NCBI RefSeq assembly: GCF_035946055.1
Contig: NZ_CP108364.1
Span: 5,952,001 to 6,016,000 of the forward strand
DNA: 64,000 nucleotides
Direction: 5' to 3'
Source of the DNA: Streptomyces sp. NBC_01341
GTDB taxonomy: Bacteria > Actinomycetota > Actinomycetes > Streptomycetales > Streptomycetaceae
Of the stretch, positions 49,105-58,131 are shown in pieces. The notes beneath the pieces are model-generated. The model did not search any database. It was not told the origin of the DNA and saw nothing but the letters and a program-made list of their open reading frames with translations. How positions within the stretch are numbered: the first letter of the stretch is position 1; each line of letters opens with the position of its first letter. The position numbers and the translations under genes were made by a program.

Positions 49105-49302
49105 ATGTTCTGGCCCATGCTCGCCATCGCTCTGGGATTCCTCGGCCTGGCCGTACTCGGCGTGCTGGCCGTCAAGGTCTTCATCGAGGCACAGCGGCTC
49201 GCGAAGCAGGTGAGTGCGACCACCCGACGGATCAACCGAGCGGCGGAGGATCTCGAAAGAGCGGCCACCACCCTCGCCGACACGGGTGAGGCCCTGCGTT
49301 AA
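49105..49302 (+). CDS. Small single-helix membrane protein
   Basis: A 65-residue protein: membrane helix at residues ~3-26 (MLAIALGFLGLAVLGVLAV) and a cytosolic amphipathic helix with regularly placed Arg, Ala and Leu (RRINRAAEDLERAATTLAD). This TatA-like layout (membrane helix plus amphipathic helix) just upstream of tatA is notable, but the TatA FG hinge motif is missing, so I do not call it a Tat subunit. The start is ATG 49105 with GAGG 8-12 bases upstream. Function unknown. Confidence 0.65.
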   Translation: MFWPMLAIALGFLGLAVLGVLAVKVFIEAQRLAKQVSATTRRINRAAEDLERAATTLADTGEALR

Positions 49303-49515
49303 CCGGTCGCGGCCTCCAGATTCACCGGTTCGGGGGGTACGCTGCATGAGCGGCCCAGGCAGGGAGGTGTGGGCCGCAATCGGGAGTACGCACAGGCATT
49401 GCCCCGTGTTTACCCCTGCGGGTTACGATCGCTCCCAGCGCAAGTCGGACGTATGTCCGGGCGAACGGGTAGCGAGCCCACCCTCCAAACGCCTCAGTTG
49501 AGAAGGAAGTCGCAC

Positions 49516-49788
49516 ATGATCGGCAATCTGAAGCCCCTCGAGATCGTTCTGATCATCGCTGTCATCCTGTTGCTCTTCGGTGCCAAGAAGCTTCCCGACA
49601 TGGCGCGTTCGCTCGGCAAGTCGGCCCGCATCCTCAAGAGTGAGGCGAAGGCCATGAAGAAGGACGACGAGCCCGCGGCGCCCACCACGGAGACCGTCGC
49701 CGACACCGCGCGGACGATCCAGGCCGCTCCGGGAGACGTCTCCAGCTCCCGCCCCGTCGGCGAGGCCAAGCCCACCACCCAGAGCTGA
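49516..49788 (+). CDS. tatA: Sec-independent translocase subunit TatA
   Basis: A 90-residue TatA. The N-terminal membrane helix (LEIVLIIAVILLLFGAKKLP) carries the hinge FGAKKLP. The amphipathic helix follows (DMARSLGKSARILKSEAKA), then an acidic, Thr/Pro-rich tail. It forms the pore for folded proteins bearing twin-Arg signals. The start is ATG 49516 with GAAGGAAG upstream; the longer upstream frame is not conserved sequence. tatC follows after 49 bases. Confidence 0.95.
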   Translation: MIGNLKPLEIVLIIAVILLLFGAKKLPDMARSLGKSARILKSEAKAMKKDDEPAAPTTETVADTARTIQAAPGDVSSSRPVGEAKPTTQS

Positions 49789-49837
49789 CAGCTGATCCGC
49801 ACGACCGGCAGCTGCCGCACGAGACGAGGGAAGTGGG

Positions 49838-50803
49838 TTGCTCAAGTCTGCCCGCAAGCAGGAGAAGGACGACGAGGGGCGGATGCCCCTCCTCGATCAC
49901 CTGCGTGAGCTGCGCAACCGGCTGCTGAAGTCGGTCCTGGCGATCGTGATCGCCGTGATCGCCGCGGCGTTCTTCCAGAAGGACATCTTCGAGTTCCTGA
50001 TGAAGCCGATCCTTGACTCGGTCGGCTGCAGGAACGGCGCCGTGACCATGATCAACGGCCGGCCCTGCGCGGAGATGACCACCAACGGTCTGCTGTCCCC
50101 CTTCACCATCGCGCTGAAGGTGTCCCTGACGGCGGGCGTGCTGGTGGCCACTCCCGTCTGGCTGTACCAGCTGTGGGCGTTCGTCGCCCCCGGCCTGCAC
50201 AAGCAGGAGAAGCGCTACTCGATGGGCTTCGTGGCCGCCGGGGTCCCGCTCTTCCTCGCAGGAGCGTTCCTGGCGTACACGATCCTGCCGCAGACCGCGC
50301 AGATCATGCTCGGTTTCACGCCGGACAACGTGAAGAACCTGCTGCCCCTCGACGACTTCCTCGACCTGATCACCCGCATGGTGATCGTCTTCGGGCTCGC
50401 CTTCGAGCTGCCGCTGCTGCTGATCCTCCTCAACATGACCGGGGTCCTGTCGGGCGTCCGCATGCTGCGCTGGTGGCGCGGCATGATCGTCGGACTCACC
50501 GCGTTCGCCGCCATCGCCACGCCGGGCGGCGAGCCCATCTCGATGCTGCTGCTCGCGGGCCCGCTCGCGGTGCTGTACTTCATCGCGGTCGGCATCTCCC
50601 TGCTCAACGACAAGCGCAAGCGGCGGGCGAACCCCGACGCCGAGCTGGACGACGACGAGGCGTCGCGGCTCGACCTCACCCCGGAGCCCGTCGGTGCGGT
50701 CGAAGGCGTCTCCACTCCGCGTGCCGCGCTGCCCGAACAGGCGAGCGGCGACCCGGACGGCGGACGGTCCCACCGGCTCAACGGTTACGACGACATCACC
50801 TGA
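49838..50803 (+). CDS. tatC: Sec-independent translocase subunit TatC
   Basis: A 321-residue TatC with six membrane helices. The cytosolic N-terminus contains MPLLDHLRELRNRLLKS, the signal-peptide-recognition motif with the conserved Glu. PFTIALKVSL and WLYQLWAFVAPGLHKQEKRY follow. A hydrophilic C-terminal extension of about 70 residues is typical of actinobacteria. It recognises twin-Arg signals and recruits TatA. The start is TTG 49838, with GACGAGGG seven bases upstream; no better start fits. Likely substrates in this window include the molybdopterin oxidoreductase at 56496, whose RRGF segment resembles a Tat motif. Confidence 0.95.
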   Translation: MLKSARKQEKDDEGRMPLLDHLRELRNRLLKSVLAIVIAVIAAAFFQKDIFEFLMKPILDSVGCRNGAVTMINGRPCAEMTTNGLLSPFTIALKVSLTAGVLVATPVWLYQLWAFVAPGLHKQEKRYSMGFVAAGVPLFLAGAFLAYTILPQTAQIMLGFTPDNVKNLLPLDDFLDLITRMVIVFGLAFELPLLLILLNMTGVLSGVRMLRWWRGMIVGLTAFAAIATPGGEPISMLLLAGPLAVLYFIAVGISLLNDKRKRRANPDAELDDDEASRLDLTPEPVGAVEGVSTPRAALPEQASGDPDGGRSHRLNGYDDIT

Positions 50804-50808
50804 CCTTG

Positions 50809-50814
50809 TAGGGT
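50809..50814 (+). promoter_or_regulatory. -10 element ahead of the lipid kinase gene
   Basis: TAGGGT fits TANNNT and ends 7 bases before GTG 50822; no SD is present. It allows leaderless expression separate from tatC. Confidence 0.45.
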
Positions 50815-50821
50815 CCCGCAG

Positions 50822-51709
50822 GTGACCAGCGAGATCACCCTCTTCGTCAATCCCACCGCGGGAAGCGGCCGGGGCGCGCGTGCCGCGCAGCCGGCCGCTT
50901 CCGCGTTGCGGGACGCCGGCTTCTCCGTCCGCACCGTGCTCGGCGAGGACGCCGACGACGCCCTGCGCCGGGCCCGGGAGGCCGTGGCCGGCGGCACCGG
51001 CGCACTGATAGCCGTGGGCGGGGACGGGATGATGTCCCTCGCCCTCCAGGCCGTCGCCGGAACCATGACACCGCTCGGCGCCGTGGCCGTCGGCACGGGA
51101 AACGACTTCGCCCGCGCCCTGGGTCTTCCGGTCAGGGACCCCGCCGCCGGACGCCTCGCCGCCGAGGCCCTCAAGGCGGGGTCGGTGCGCGAGATCGACC
51201 TCGGCCGGGTCGGTGAGCGCTGGTTCGGCTCCGTGCTGGCCTCCGGCTTCGACTCCCGGGTGAACGACCGGGGCAACCGGATGCGGTGGGCCGGCGGACG
51301 GTTCAAGTACGACCTGGCGCTCCTCGCCGAGCTGGCTGCCTTCAAGCCGATCCCGTACCGCGTCAGGCTGGACGGCGGTCCGGTGACCGAGATCGAGGCG
51401 ACCCTGATCGCGGTGGGCAACGGGACCACGTACGGCGGCGGCATGCGGATCTGCGCCGACGCGGTCATGGACGACGGACTCTTCGACGTGACCGTGGTCG
51501 GCGACTGCAGCCGCACCACGCTGCTCAAGGTCTTCCCGAAGGTGTACCGGGGGACACACCTGGGGCACCCGGTGGTCACCGTGCACCGGGTCTCCTCGAT
51601 CGAGCTGGCGGCTGCCGGCGTCACGGCCTACGCGGACGGTGAACCGATGGGTGCCCTGCCGCTGACCGCCACCTGCGTACCCCGCGCGGTCAGGGTCCTC
51701 GCAGCGTGA
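50822..51709 (+). CDS. Diacylglycerol kinase-family lipid kinase
   Basis: A 295-residue DAGK-catalytic-domain protein (YegS/DgkB type). FVNPTAGSGRGARA opens the nucleotide fold. The signature VGGDGMMSLALQ, AVGTGNDFARALG and GNGTTYGGGMRICADAVMDDG follow in order. It phosphorylates diacylglycerol or a similar lipid, recycling it to phosphatidic acid at the membrane. The start is GTG 50822, 18 bases after tatC. The -10-like TAGGGT just upstream suggests a leaderless start in addition to read-through. Confidence 0.9.
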   Translation: MTSEITLFVNPTAGSGRGARAAQPAASALRDAGFSVRTVLGEDADDALRRAREAVAGGTGALIAVGGDGMMSLALQAVAGTMTPLGAVAVGTGNDFARALGLPVRDPAAGRLAAEALKAGSVREIDLGRVGERWFGSVLASGFDSRVNDRGNRMRWAGGRFKYDLALLAELAAFKPIPYRVRLDGGPVTEIEATLIAVGNGTTYGGGMRICADAVMDDGLFDVTVVGDCSRTTLLKVFPKVYRGTHLGHPVVTVHRVSSIELAAAGVTAYADGEPMGALPLTATCVPRAVRVLAA

Positions 51710-51743
51710 ATTAAAGATCGGGCTGACTGTCATACGTGGCGGG

Positions 51744-51749
51744 TAGGCT
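51744..51749 (+). promoter_or_regulatory. -10 element of the HelY-like helicase promoter
   Basis: TAGGCT fits TANNNT and lies 9 bases before ATG 51759; no clear SD follows it. Confidence 0.4.
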
Positions 51750-51758
51750 CGTATCAAG

Positions 51759-54587
51759 ATGACAGAGGACCTCTCACCAGCTGAGCGATACCAGGCTTCC
51801 CGGGTGCGTGCCGCCGAGCAGGCGACGGCCCTCGGGCCCTTCCGCGACTTGTACGAATTCGGTCTGGACCCGTTCCAGATCGAGGCCTGCCAGGCCCTGG
51901 AGGCGGGCAAGGGGGTGCTGGTCGCGGCCCCCACCGGGTCGGGCAAGACCATCGTCGGCGAGTTCGCCGTCCACCTCGCCCTGCTGCAGGGCCGCAAGTG
52001 CTTCTACACCACGCCGATCAAGGCGCTGTCCAACCAGAAGTTCACCGACCTCGCGCGCCGCTACGGCGCGGACAAGGTCGGTCTGCTGACCGGCGACAAC
52101 AGCGTGAACGCGGACGCGCCCGTGGTGGTCATGACCACCGAGGTCCTGCGCAACATGCTGTACGCGGGATCCCAGTCCCTCACGGGCCTCGGCTACGTGG
52201 TCATGGACGAGGTGCACTACCTCTCCGACCGCTTCCGCGGGGCCGTGTGGGAGGAAGTGATCATCCACCTGCCGGAGTCCGTCACCCTGGTCTCGCTGTC
52301 GGCGACCGTGTCCAACGCCGAGGAGTTCGGCGACTGGCTGGACACCGTCCGGGGCGACACCCAGGTGATCGTCTCGGAACACCGTCCCGTGCCGCTGTGG
52401 CAGCACGTCATGGCCGGACGCCGGATGTACGACCTCTTCGAGGAGGAGAGCGACCACGGCGGCCGGGGCACCGGACGCCGCGAGGTCAGTCCGGATCTCG
52501 TCCGGCTCGCCCGGATGGAGAACCAGCGTGGATACAACCCGCGTGACCGCCGGCGCGGGAAGATGGTGCGCGAGGCCGACCGTGAGAGGGAGCGCCGGCA
52601 GCGCAGCCGGATCTGGACCCCGTCCAGGCCCGAGGTCATCGACCGGCTCGACGCCGAGGGGCTGCTGCCCGCCATCACCTTCATCTTCAGCCGGGCCGGC
52701 TGCGAGGCCGCCGTGCAGCAGTGTCTGCAGGCCGGACTGCGGCTGAACGACGAGGACAAGCGCCGCACGGTGCGCGAGATCGTCGAGGAGCGGACGGCGT
52801 CCATTCCCCCCGAGGACCTCCATGTCCTCGGTTACTACGAGTGGCTGGAAGGCCTGGAGCGCGGCATCGCCGCTCACCACGCGGGCATGCTGCCCACCTT
52901 CAAGGAGGTCGTGGAGGAGCTGTTCGTCCGCGGCCTGGTCAAGGCCGTCTTCGCCACCGAGACCCTGGCACTCGGCATCAACATGCCGGCACGCTCGGTG
53001 GTGCTCGAGAAGCTCGTCAAGTGGAACGGCGAGCAGCACGCCGACATCACACCGGGCGAGTACACCCAGCTGACCGGGCGCGCCGGGCGCCGCGGCATCG
53101 ACGTCGAGGGTCACGCGGTCGTCCTGTGGCAGCGGGGCATGGACCCCGGCGCGCTCGCCGGCCTCGCGGGCACGCGCACGTATCCGTTGCGATCCAGCTT
53201 CCGGCCCTCGTACAACATGGCCGTGAATCTGGTGCAGCAGTTCGGGCGGCACCGCTCGCGCGAGCTCTTGGAGACGTCCTTCGCGCAGTTCCAGGCGGAC
53301 CGGTCCGTCGTCGGGATCTCCCGTCAGGTCCAGCGCAACGAGGAGGGGCTCGCCGGTTACCAGGAGGGCATGACCTGCCACCTCGGGGACTTCGAGGAGT
53401 ACGCCCGGCTGCGCCGTGACCTCAAGGACCGGGAGACGGACCTGGCGAAGCAGGGCGCCGCCCAGCGCCGTGCGGCAGCGGCGTCGTCCCTGGAGAAGCT
53501 GAAGCCGGGCGACATCATCCATGTGCCCACCGGCAAGTTCGCCGGGCTCGCGCTGGTCCTCGACCCCGGGATCCCCGCGGGGCGGGCCAACGGCCATCGG
53601 GGGCTGGAGTACACCGAGGGCCCGCGTCCCCTCGTGCTGACCGCCGAGCGGCAGGTCAAGCGGCTGGCCCACATCGACTTCCCGGTCCCGGTCGAGCCGC
53701 TGGAGCGGATGCGGGTCCCCAAGTCGTTCAACCCGCGCTCCCCGCAGTCGCGCCGCGACCTCGCCTCCGCGCTTCGGAGCAAGGCCGGGCACATCGACCC
53801 GGGGCGGCACCGCAAGCAGCGCGCGGCGGCGGCCGACGACCGTGAGATCGCCAGGCTGCGCACGGAACTGCGGGCCCATCCCTGCCACGGCTGCGACGAG
53901 CGAGAGGACCACGCCCGCTGGGCCGAGCGCTACCACCGGCTGCAGCGTGACACCAGGCAGTTGGAGAACCGCATCGAGGGCCGGACGAACACCATCGCCC
54001 GCACCTTCGACCGCATCGTCGCGCTCCTCACCGAGCTGGACTACCTGCGGGGCAACGAGGTCACGGACAACGGCCGACGGCTGGCCCGGCTCTACGGTGA
54101 ACTGGACCTGCTGGCCAGCGAATGTCTGCGTGACGGGGTCTGGGAGGGGCTGAATCCCGCCGAACTCGCCGCGTGCGTCTCGGCGCTGGTCTTCGAAGCA
54201 CGTCAGGCGGACGACGTCGTGGCGCCGAAGCTTCCGTCGGGTCCCGCGAAGGTGGCGATGGGCGAGATGGTCCGTATCTGGGGCCGGCTCGACGCGTTGG
54301 AGGAGGACTTCAAGATCAGCCAGACGGAAGGCGTCGGCCAGCGCGAGCCCGATCTCGGCTTCGCCTGGGCGGTCTACATGTGGGCCTCCGGCCGCACGCT
54401 GGACGAGGTGCTGCGGGAGGCGGAGATGCCCGCCGGTGACTTTGTTCGGTGGTGCAAGCAGGTCATCGACGTACTCGGCCAGATCGCGGCCGCCGCGCCC
54501 CGGGACGGGAGTTCGGTGGCCAAGAACGCACACAAGGCCGTCGACGCGGTGCTGCGGGGAGTGGTGGCGTACAGCTCGGTGGGCTGA
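51759..54587 (+). CDS. helY: Ski2-type DEAD/DEAH-box helicase, HelY-like
   Basis: A 942-residue SF2 helicase of the Ski2/Mtr4 group. Motif I is AAPTGSGKT (56-64), motif II DEVH (150-153), motif III SLSATVSN, and the second RecA domain has IAAHHAGMLPTFKE and TETLALGINMPARS with QLTGRAGRRGID (motif VI). A large Arg-rich insertion lies between the RecA domains (ENQRGYNPRDRRRGKM), and a C-terminal DSHCT domain (~780-942) contains ACVSALVFEARQ. It probably remodels structured RNA for decay. The start is ATG 51759. It is convergent with the SPW-repeat gene. Confidence 0.9.
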   Translation: MTEDLSPAERYQASRVRAAEQATALGPFRDLYEFGLDPFQIEACQALEAGKGVLVAAPTGSGKTIVGEFAVHLALLQGRKCFYTTPIKALSNQKFTDLARRYGADKVGLLTGDNSVNADAPVVVMTTEVLRNMLYAGSQSLTGLGYVVMDEVHYLSDRFRGAVWEEVIIHLPESVTLVSLSATVSNAEEFGDWLDTVRGDTQVIVSEHRPVPLWQHVMAGRRMYDLFEEESDHGGRGTGRREVSPDLVRLARMENQRGYNPRDRRRGKMVREADRERERRQRSRIWTPSRPEVIDRLDAEGLLPAITFIFSRAGCEAAVQQCLQAGLRLNDEDKRRTVREIVEERTASIPPEDLHVLGYYEWLEGLERGIAAHHAGMLPTFKEVVEELFVRGLVKAVFATETLALGINMPARSVVLEKLVKWNGEQHADITPGEYTQLTGRAGRRGIDVEGHAVVLWQRGMDPGALAGLAGTRTYPLRSSFRPSYNMAVNLVQQFGRHRSRELLETSFAQFQADRSVVGISRQVQRNEEGLAGYQEGMTCHLGDFEEYARLRRDLKDRETDLAKQGAAQRRAAAASSLEKLKPGDIIHVPTGKFAGLALVLDPGIPAGRANGHRGLEYTEGPRPLVLTAERQVKRLAHIDFPVPVEPLERMRVPKSFNPRSPQSRRDLASALRSKAGHIDPGRHRKQRAAAADDREIARLRTELRAHPCHGCDEREDHARWAERYHRLQRDTRQLENRIEGRTNTIARTFDRIVALLTELDYLRGNEVTDNGRRLARLYGELDLLASECLRDGVWEGLNPAELAACVSALVFEARQADDVVAPKLPSGPAKVAMGEMVRIWGRLDALEEDFKISQTEGVGQREPDLGFAWAVYMWASGRTLDEVLREAEMPAGDFVRWCKQVIDVLGQIAAAAPRDGSSVAKNAHKAVDAVLRGVVAYSSVG

Positions 54588-54636
54588 GCCTCCGTGCGGG
54601 CGGTCTCGGTGGGCCGAGCCTCCCGCGAGGGCAGAG

Positions 54637-54669
54637 GAGTGGCCGCAGGCGGTTCGCCTGTGGCCACTC
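54637..54669. terminator. Bidirectional terminator after helY
   Basis: A 15-bp inverted repeat with one G-T pair (arms 54637-54651 and 54655-54669, loop GTT) lies between the convergent helicase and SPW-repeat genes. Confidence 0.85.
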
Positions 54670-54682
54670 GTGTGTTACCCCC

Positions 54683-55123
54683 TCAGGTTTTCTTGTTCTT
54701 GAACGCGACCCCCGCACAGACCGCCCCCAGCACGACCGCCAGGCCGCCGACGATGACGTTGTTCAGGATCACGCCCAGGTCCGGGCCGGAACCCACGACC
54801 CAGGTCGACACGATGAGCCAGACACCCAGTGCGCAGATGGCGAGGCTCATGCCCGTCATCCGCTCGGGCATGGCGGTGAAGCAGAGTGCCAGCACGGCTA
54901 TCGCGATGCCGATGACGAGGTTGTGGGTCACGAGGGAGGACTGACTCGCCGTGAAGTGCAGAACCCACGGAGAGACGGCGCAGTACAGACCGAGCAGGAA
55001 CACCGGTGCGTCGGCCATGGCTGTGGTGCGTCCGCCGCCCATCACCCGGTCGTGGCGGGCCCGCATCTCCTCGGCATCGGGATGCCCGGAGAGGTCCCTT
55101 CCGGTGTGTGAGAGGTTACTCAT
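54683..55123 (-). CDS. SPW-repeat membrane protein
   Basis: A 146-residue membrane protein with four helices after a ~40-residue polar lead. The first helix ends with the SPW motif (YCAVSPWVLHF). The third contains the second copy in degenerate form (LGVWLIVSTWVVG), and helices 2 and 4 end the two repeats. The SPW family is widespread in actinobacteria and proteobacteria; its role is unknown. The start is ATG 55123, with AAGGAGA eight bases upstream on the minus strand. Confidence 0.83.
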   Translation of the reverse strand: MSNLSHTGRDLSGHPDAEEMRARHDRVMGGGRTTAMADAPVFLLGLYCAVSPWVLHFTASQSSLVTHNLVIGIAIAVLALCFTAMPERMTGMSLAICALGVWLIVSTWVVGSGPDLGVILNNVIVGGLAVVLGAVCAGVAFKNKKT

Positions 55124-55211
55124 GAGGATGGTCTCCTTCGAACTTGCCGGAGCGACCGCAGTCAGGAAGGCGGTCCTGTGCTCTCCTGACCAGTGTGCTC
55201 TTACATGTCCC

Positions 55212-55770
55212 TTATGTGTAGTTTTTCTGGTGACCAATTCCTGTGATTCCGTCGAGCCGTCCGGCCAGTGAGACCAGGTCCGCGACCCGCAGTACCCGGC
55301 TCCCGTATCCGGGCAGCGGTACGTGGAGGGGGCGCGTCCAGTGCTCCGGGACGGCCTCGATGCCGTAGACCGCACCCGCCGGTCCACTCGTGACCGCCGC
55401 CACGGTTATCGGTGTCCCCGCCCACGTCCACCGCTGCTCCGAGAGCCTGCTCGAAGCTCCCGGTGGTGCGCGGGCCCACACCGCCGTCCCGAGGCACGGC
55501 CACACGGCGCCGGCGCCCTTGAACTCGGTCGCGTCGTCCGTCGCCTCTCCCGGATCTCAGCCGCCGCCCCCGCACATCGCGCCGGCCCCGTCCGGGAAGC
55601 GGGCACTGTGCGCACCGGGGGCGCCGAACTCGAAGGGTGCGCCCAGCGCGTCACCCACCGCGGAGCCGACCACCGCACCGACGCCGACGAGCCCCGCGGC
55701 CCGCGCCGCTCCGGCCGTTCGGTCGGAGAGCGCGGTCCTCGGGGCTCGTCGGCGTCTTGCCGTCAGCGTA
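55212..55770 (-). pseudogene. ADP-ribosylglycohydrolase (DraG-like) pseudogene
   Basis: On the minus strand the N-terminal block VGSAVGDALGAPFEFG and RFPDGAGAMCGGGG is readable, then an in-frame TGA (55559-55557) replaces what should be Trp before DPGEATDD. Sequence then jumps to the family's C-terminal part (GAVWPCLGTAVWA), shifts frame for SFEQALGAAVDVGGDTD, and shifts back for VAAVTSGPAGAVYGIEAVP to the end. So there are a nonsense codon, two compensating frameshifts and an internal loss of roughly 150 codons. The metal-binding motifs TDD and GGDTD are both still visible. The gene is dead but recent enough to be recognised. Confidence 0.75.
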
Positions 55771-55785
55771 CTGACGGCCGTCGGG

Positions 55786-56424
55786 TCAGCTCGCCGGCAT
55801 CAGGACGGTGTCGACGATGTAGACCGTGGCGTTGGCGGTCGGGACGTTCCCGCAGACGACCTTGGAGGAGTCGTTCACGGTGTAGGAGGTGCCCGAACCC
55901 GACGTCGTCAGCTTCGTCTTGGCCAGGGTGTCGAAGGAGCCCTTCTCCAGCTGCGTCGGCGTCAGCTTCTGGCCGACGACGTGCGCGGTGAGCACCTTGG
56001 TGAGCTGGGCCTTGTCGGCGAGCAGCTTGTCCAGGTCGGCCTTCGGGATCTTGGCGAAGGCGTCGTTGGTCGGGGCGAACACCGTGATGTTCTCGGCGCT
56101 GTTCAGGGTGTCGACGAGGCCGGCCTGCTTGACGGCCGCGACCAGGGTGGACAGCGCCGGGTTGTTCGACGCGGCCGTGGCGACCGGGTCCTGGGCCATG
56201 CCCGCGAACGAGCCCGCGCCCTCCTTCGGAACCGTCGCGCAGCCCGGACCGAACGGCTCGTCCATCGGCTTGGTCTCCTTGGCCGGTGCGCTCGACGCGG
56301 CCTTGTCCGCACCGGAGTCGGACGCGGAGGTGTCGGAGTCGCCGGAGCACGCGGTCAGCGCGAGCGGCAGCAGGGCCGCGGCGGACACGGTGACGGCGAT
56401 GCGGCGAAGGTGACGGGTGTTCAT
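55786..56424 (-). CDS. Fasciclin-domain lipoprotein (Mpt83/Mpt70-like)
   Basis: A 212-residue lipoprotein. The signal ends in LALTAC with Cys26 as the lipid site, then a Ser/Ala/Asp-rich linker. The FAS1 domain spans ~75-212 with the two conserved boxes: NITVFAPTNDAFAKIP (H1) and ATVYIVDTVLMP (H2), and YH-type AHVVGQKLTP between. A Cys pair (GCATVP and VVCGNV) probably forms a disulfide, as in Mpt70/Mpt83. FAS1 domains mediate adhesion at the cell surface. The start is ATG 56424 after CAGGAGAA. It lies 71 bases downstream of the molybdopterin oxidoreductase gene on the same strand. Confidence 0.92.
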   Translation of the reverse strand: MNTRHLRRIAVTVSAAALLPLALTACSGDSDTSASDSGADKAASSAPAKETKPMDEPFGPGCATVPKEGAGSFAGMAQDPVATAASNNPALSTLVAAVKQAGLVDTLNSAENITVFAPTNDAFAKIPKADLDKLLADKAQLTKVLTAHVVGQKLTPTQLEKGSFDTLAKTKLTTSGSGTSYTVNDSSKVVCGNVPTANATVYIVDTVLMPAS

Positions 56425-56495
56425 GGTGTTCTCCTGGATGAATCGTTGTTCAACAGAGTGAAGGGGAAAAGAGATTCGGTGAGGGGAGCCGGTGG

Positions 56496-58124
56496 TCAGG
56501 TCACATCGACCACCACCGAGTGCCACCCGGTCGCACCGTTCGGTACGGTGCCGACCCGCTTGTCGGTCTGTGTGGCGCCGGTGCGGTCCGTGGCGCGGAC
56601 CTCGAGGGTGTGGTTGCCGGTCGTGGCAGGCCACTCCCACACCCACTGGCGCCAGGTGTCACGGCCGGCCTCCTCGGCGAGCCGCGCGGTGTGCCACTCG
56701 CCGCCGTCGACCCGGACCTCGACCCTGGCGATGCCCCGCTGCTGGGCCCAGGCGACACCGGCGACGGGCACCGTCCCCGCTCGCGGAGCTGCGAAGGGAC
56801 GCGGGGTGTCGATGCGTGACTGGGTCTTGATCGGCGCCTCGCGGGACCAGTCGCGCTCGACCCAGTAGGCGTCGTACGCGTCGAACGTCGTGAGCTCGAT
56901 GTCCTGGATCCACTTGCACGCCGAGACGTAGCCGTAGAGGCCGGGGACGACCATCCGGACCGGGAAGCCGTGGTCGAACGGCAGTGGTTCACCGTTCATC
57001 CCCACCGCGAGCAGAGCGTCGCGGCCGTCCATGACCTCCTCGACCGGGGAGCCGATCGTCATCCCGTCCACCGAGCGGGCCACGATCTGGTCGGCCGGAC
57101 CGCCCTCGGACGGGGGCTTCACCCCGGCCTCGCGCAGCAGGCCTGCCAGACGTACGCCGATCCACCGGGCCGTGCCCACATAGGGTCCGCCCACCTGGTT
57201 GGACACGCAGGTCAGCGTGATGTCGCGTTCGATCAGCTCGCGTCTCAGGAGGTCCTGGAAGTCGAGGGTGACAGGCCGCGTCACCCCCTTGCCGTGGATC
57301 CGCAGCCGCCACCGGTCGGCGTCGACGCGCGGGACCACCAGGGCGGTGTCCACCCGGTAGAAGTCCTTGTTCGGGGTGGTGAACGAACTCAGGCCCCGGA
57401 CGCCCAGATCCGCCCCGCCCGGTATCGCCCGGGCGGGGGAGCCCGGCGCCGGGAGCACGATGTCGCCGCGCGAGGCGGAGACCCCGGCCAGCCGGTTCGC
57501 CTGGAGTTGTCGCCCCAGGATCCCCGCGCCGGCCGAGGCCGCCGCCGCTGCGGTCGCCGCGATGACGAACCCGCGGCGGTCGAAGGTGCCCTGTTCCCCT
57601 GCTTCCGTCTCCCCAGCCGCGGGAGACGGGGCGTCGACGGGGGCCAGCCGTCCGGTCAGGAGATACAGCACTCCTGCGGCCACCAGAGCACCCACGATCG
57701 AAGGCAGTACGTCGCCGGGACGGCCCTCGGGCCGCCCGGCGGCGGACACTGCCCCGACCACACCGAAGACCAGTACGGCCGCAGCGCCGGTCAGCCGGTG
57801 CCGCAGCGCGAGGATCCCCACCGCCATGGCGAACAGCGCCAGGAGGGCGAGGATGCCGAGCTGCAGCACCAGTTTGTCGTCGGTTCCGAAGTTCCGGACT
57901 GCGAAGTCCTTGACGGCCGGCGGGGTGCGGTCGATGACCGCACCGCCCACGGCCGTGACCGGACCCGCCTCGGGACGGACGGCAGCCGCGACCAGTTCGG
58001 CGACGCACAGGGCGGTGAACCCGGCGATCAGACCGCTGAGCGCGGCGAACGCGGCGCGTGCCCAGCGGGATCGCCGGGACCCGGGGGCCCCTTGCTTCTG
58101 CGAAACGTATCGGTCTGTTGTCAC
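56496..58124 (-). CDS. Membrane-anchored sulfite-oxidase-type molybdopterin oxidoreductase
   Basis: A 542-residue protein. Residues ~20-160 form four membrane helices (LIAGFTALCVAELVAAAV, LGILALLALFAMAVGILAL and two more). An RRGF segment followed by an Ala-rich helix (~180-205) resembles a Tat signal/anchor. The extracellular molybdopterin domain (~235-430) has the Mo-ligating Cys in LTCVSNQVGG and FPVRMVVPGLYGYVSACKWI. A Mo-co dimerisation Ig-like domain (~440-542) ends it. It probably oxidises or reduces a small sulfur or oxygen compound at the cell surface. The GTG start at 58124 has no SD and lies 7 bases from a SigK-like -10. Confidence 0.9.
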   Translation of the reverse strand: MTTDRYVSQKQGAPGSRRSRWARAAFAALSGLIAGFTALCVAELVAAAVRPEAGPVTAVGGAVIDRTPPAVKDFAVRNFGTDDKLVLQLGILALLALFAMAVGILALRHRLTGAAAVLVFGVVGAVSAAGRPEGRPGDVLPSIVGALVAAGVLYLLTGRLAPVDAPSPAAGETEAGEQGTFDRRGFVIAATAAAAASAGAGILGRQLQANRLAGVSASRGDIVLPAPGSPARAIPGGADLGVRGLSSFTTPNKDFYRVDTALVVPRVDADRWRLRIHGKGVTRPVTLDFQDLLRRELIERDITLTCVSNQVGGPYVGTARWIGVRLAGLLREAGVKPPSEGGPADQIVARSVDGMTIGSPVEEVMDGRDALLAVGMNGEPLPFDHGFPVRMVVPGLYGYVSACKWIQDIELTTFDAYDAYWVERDWSREAPIKTQSRIDTPRPFAAPRAGTVPVAGVAWAQQRGIARVEVRVDGGEWHTARLAEEAGRDTWRQWVWEWPATTGNHTLEVRATDRTGATQTDKRVGTVPNGATGWHSVVVDVT

Positions 58125-58131
58125 ACCGGGA

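Noticed and set aside
49105..49302. Calling the small membrane protein a second TatA or TatB
   Set aside because: It lacks the FG hinge and the conserved residues of those families.
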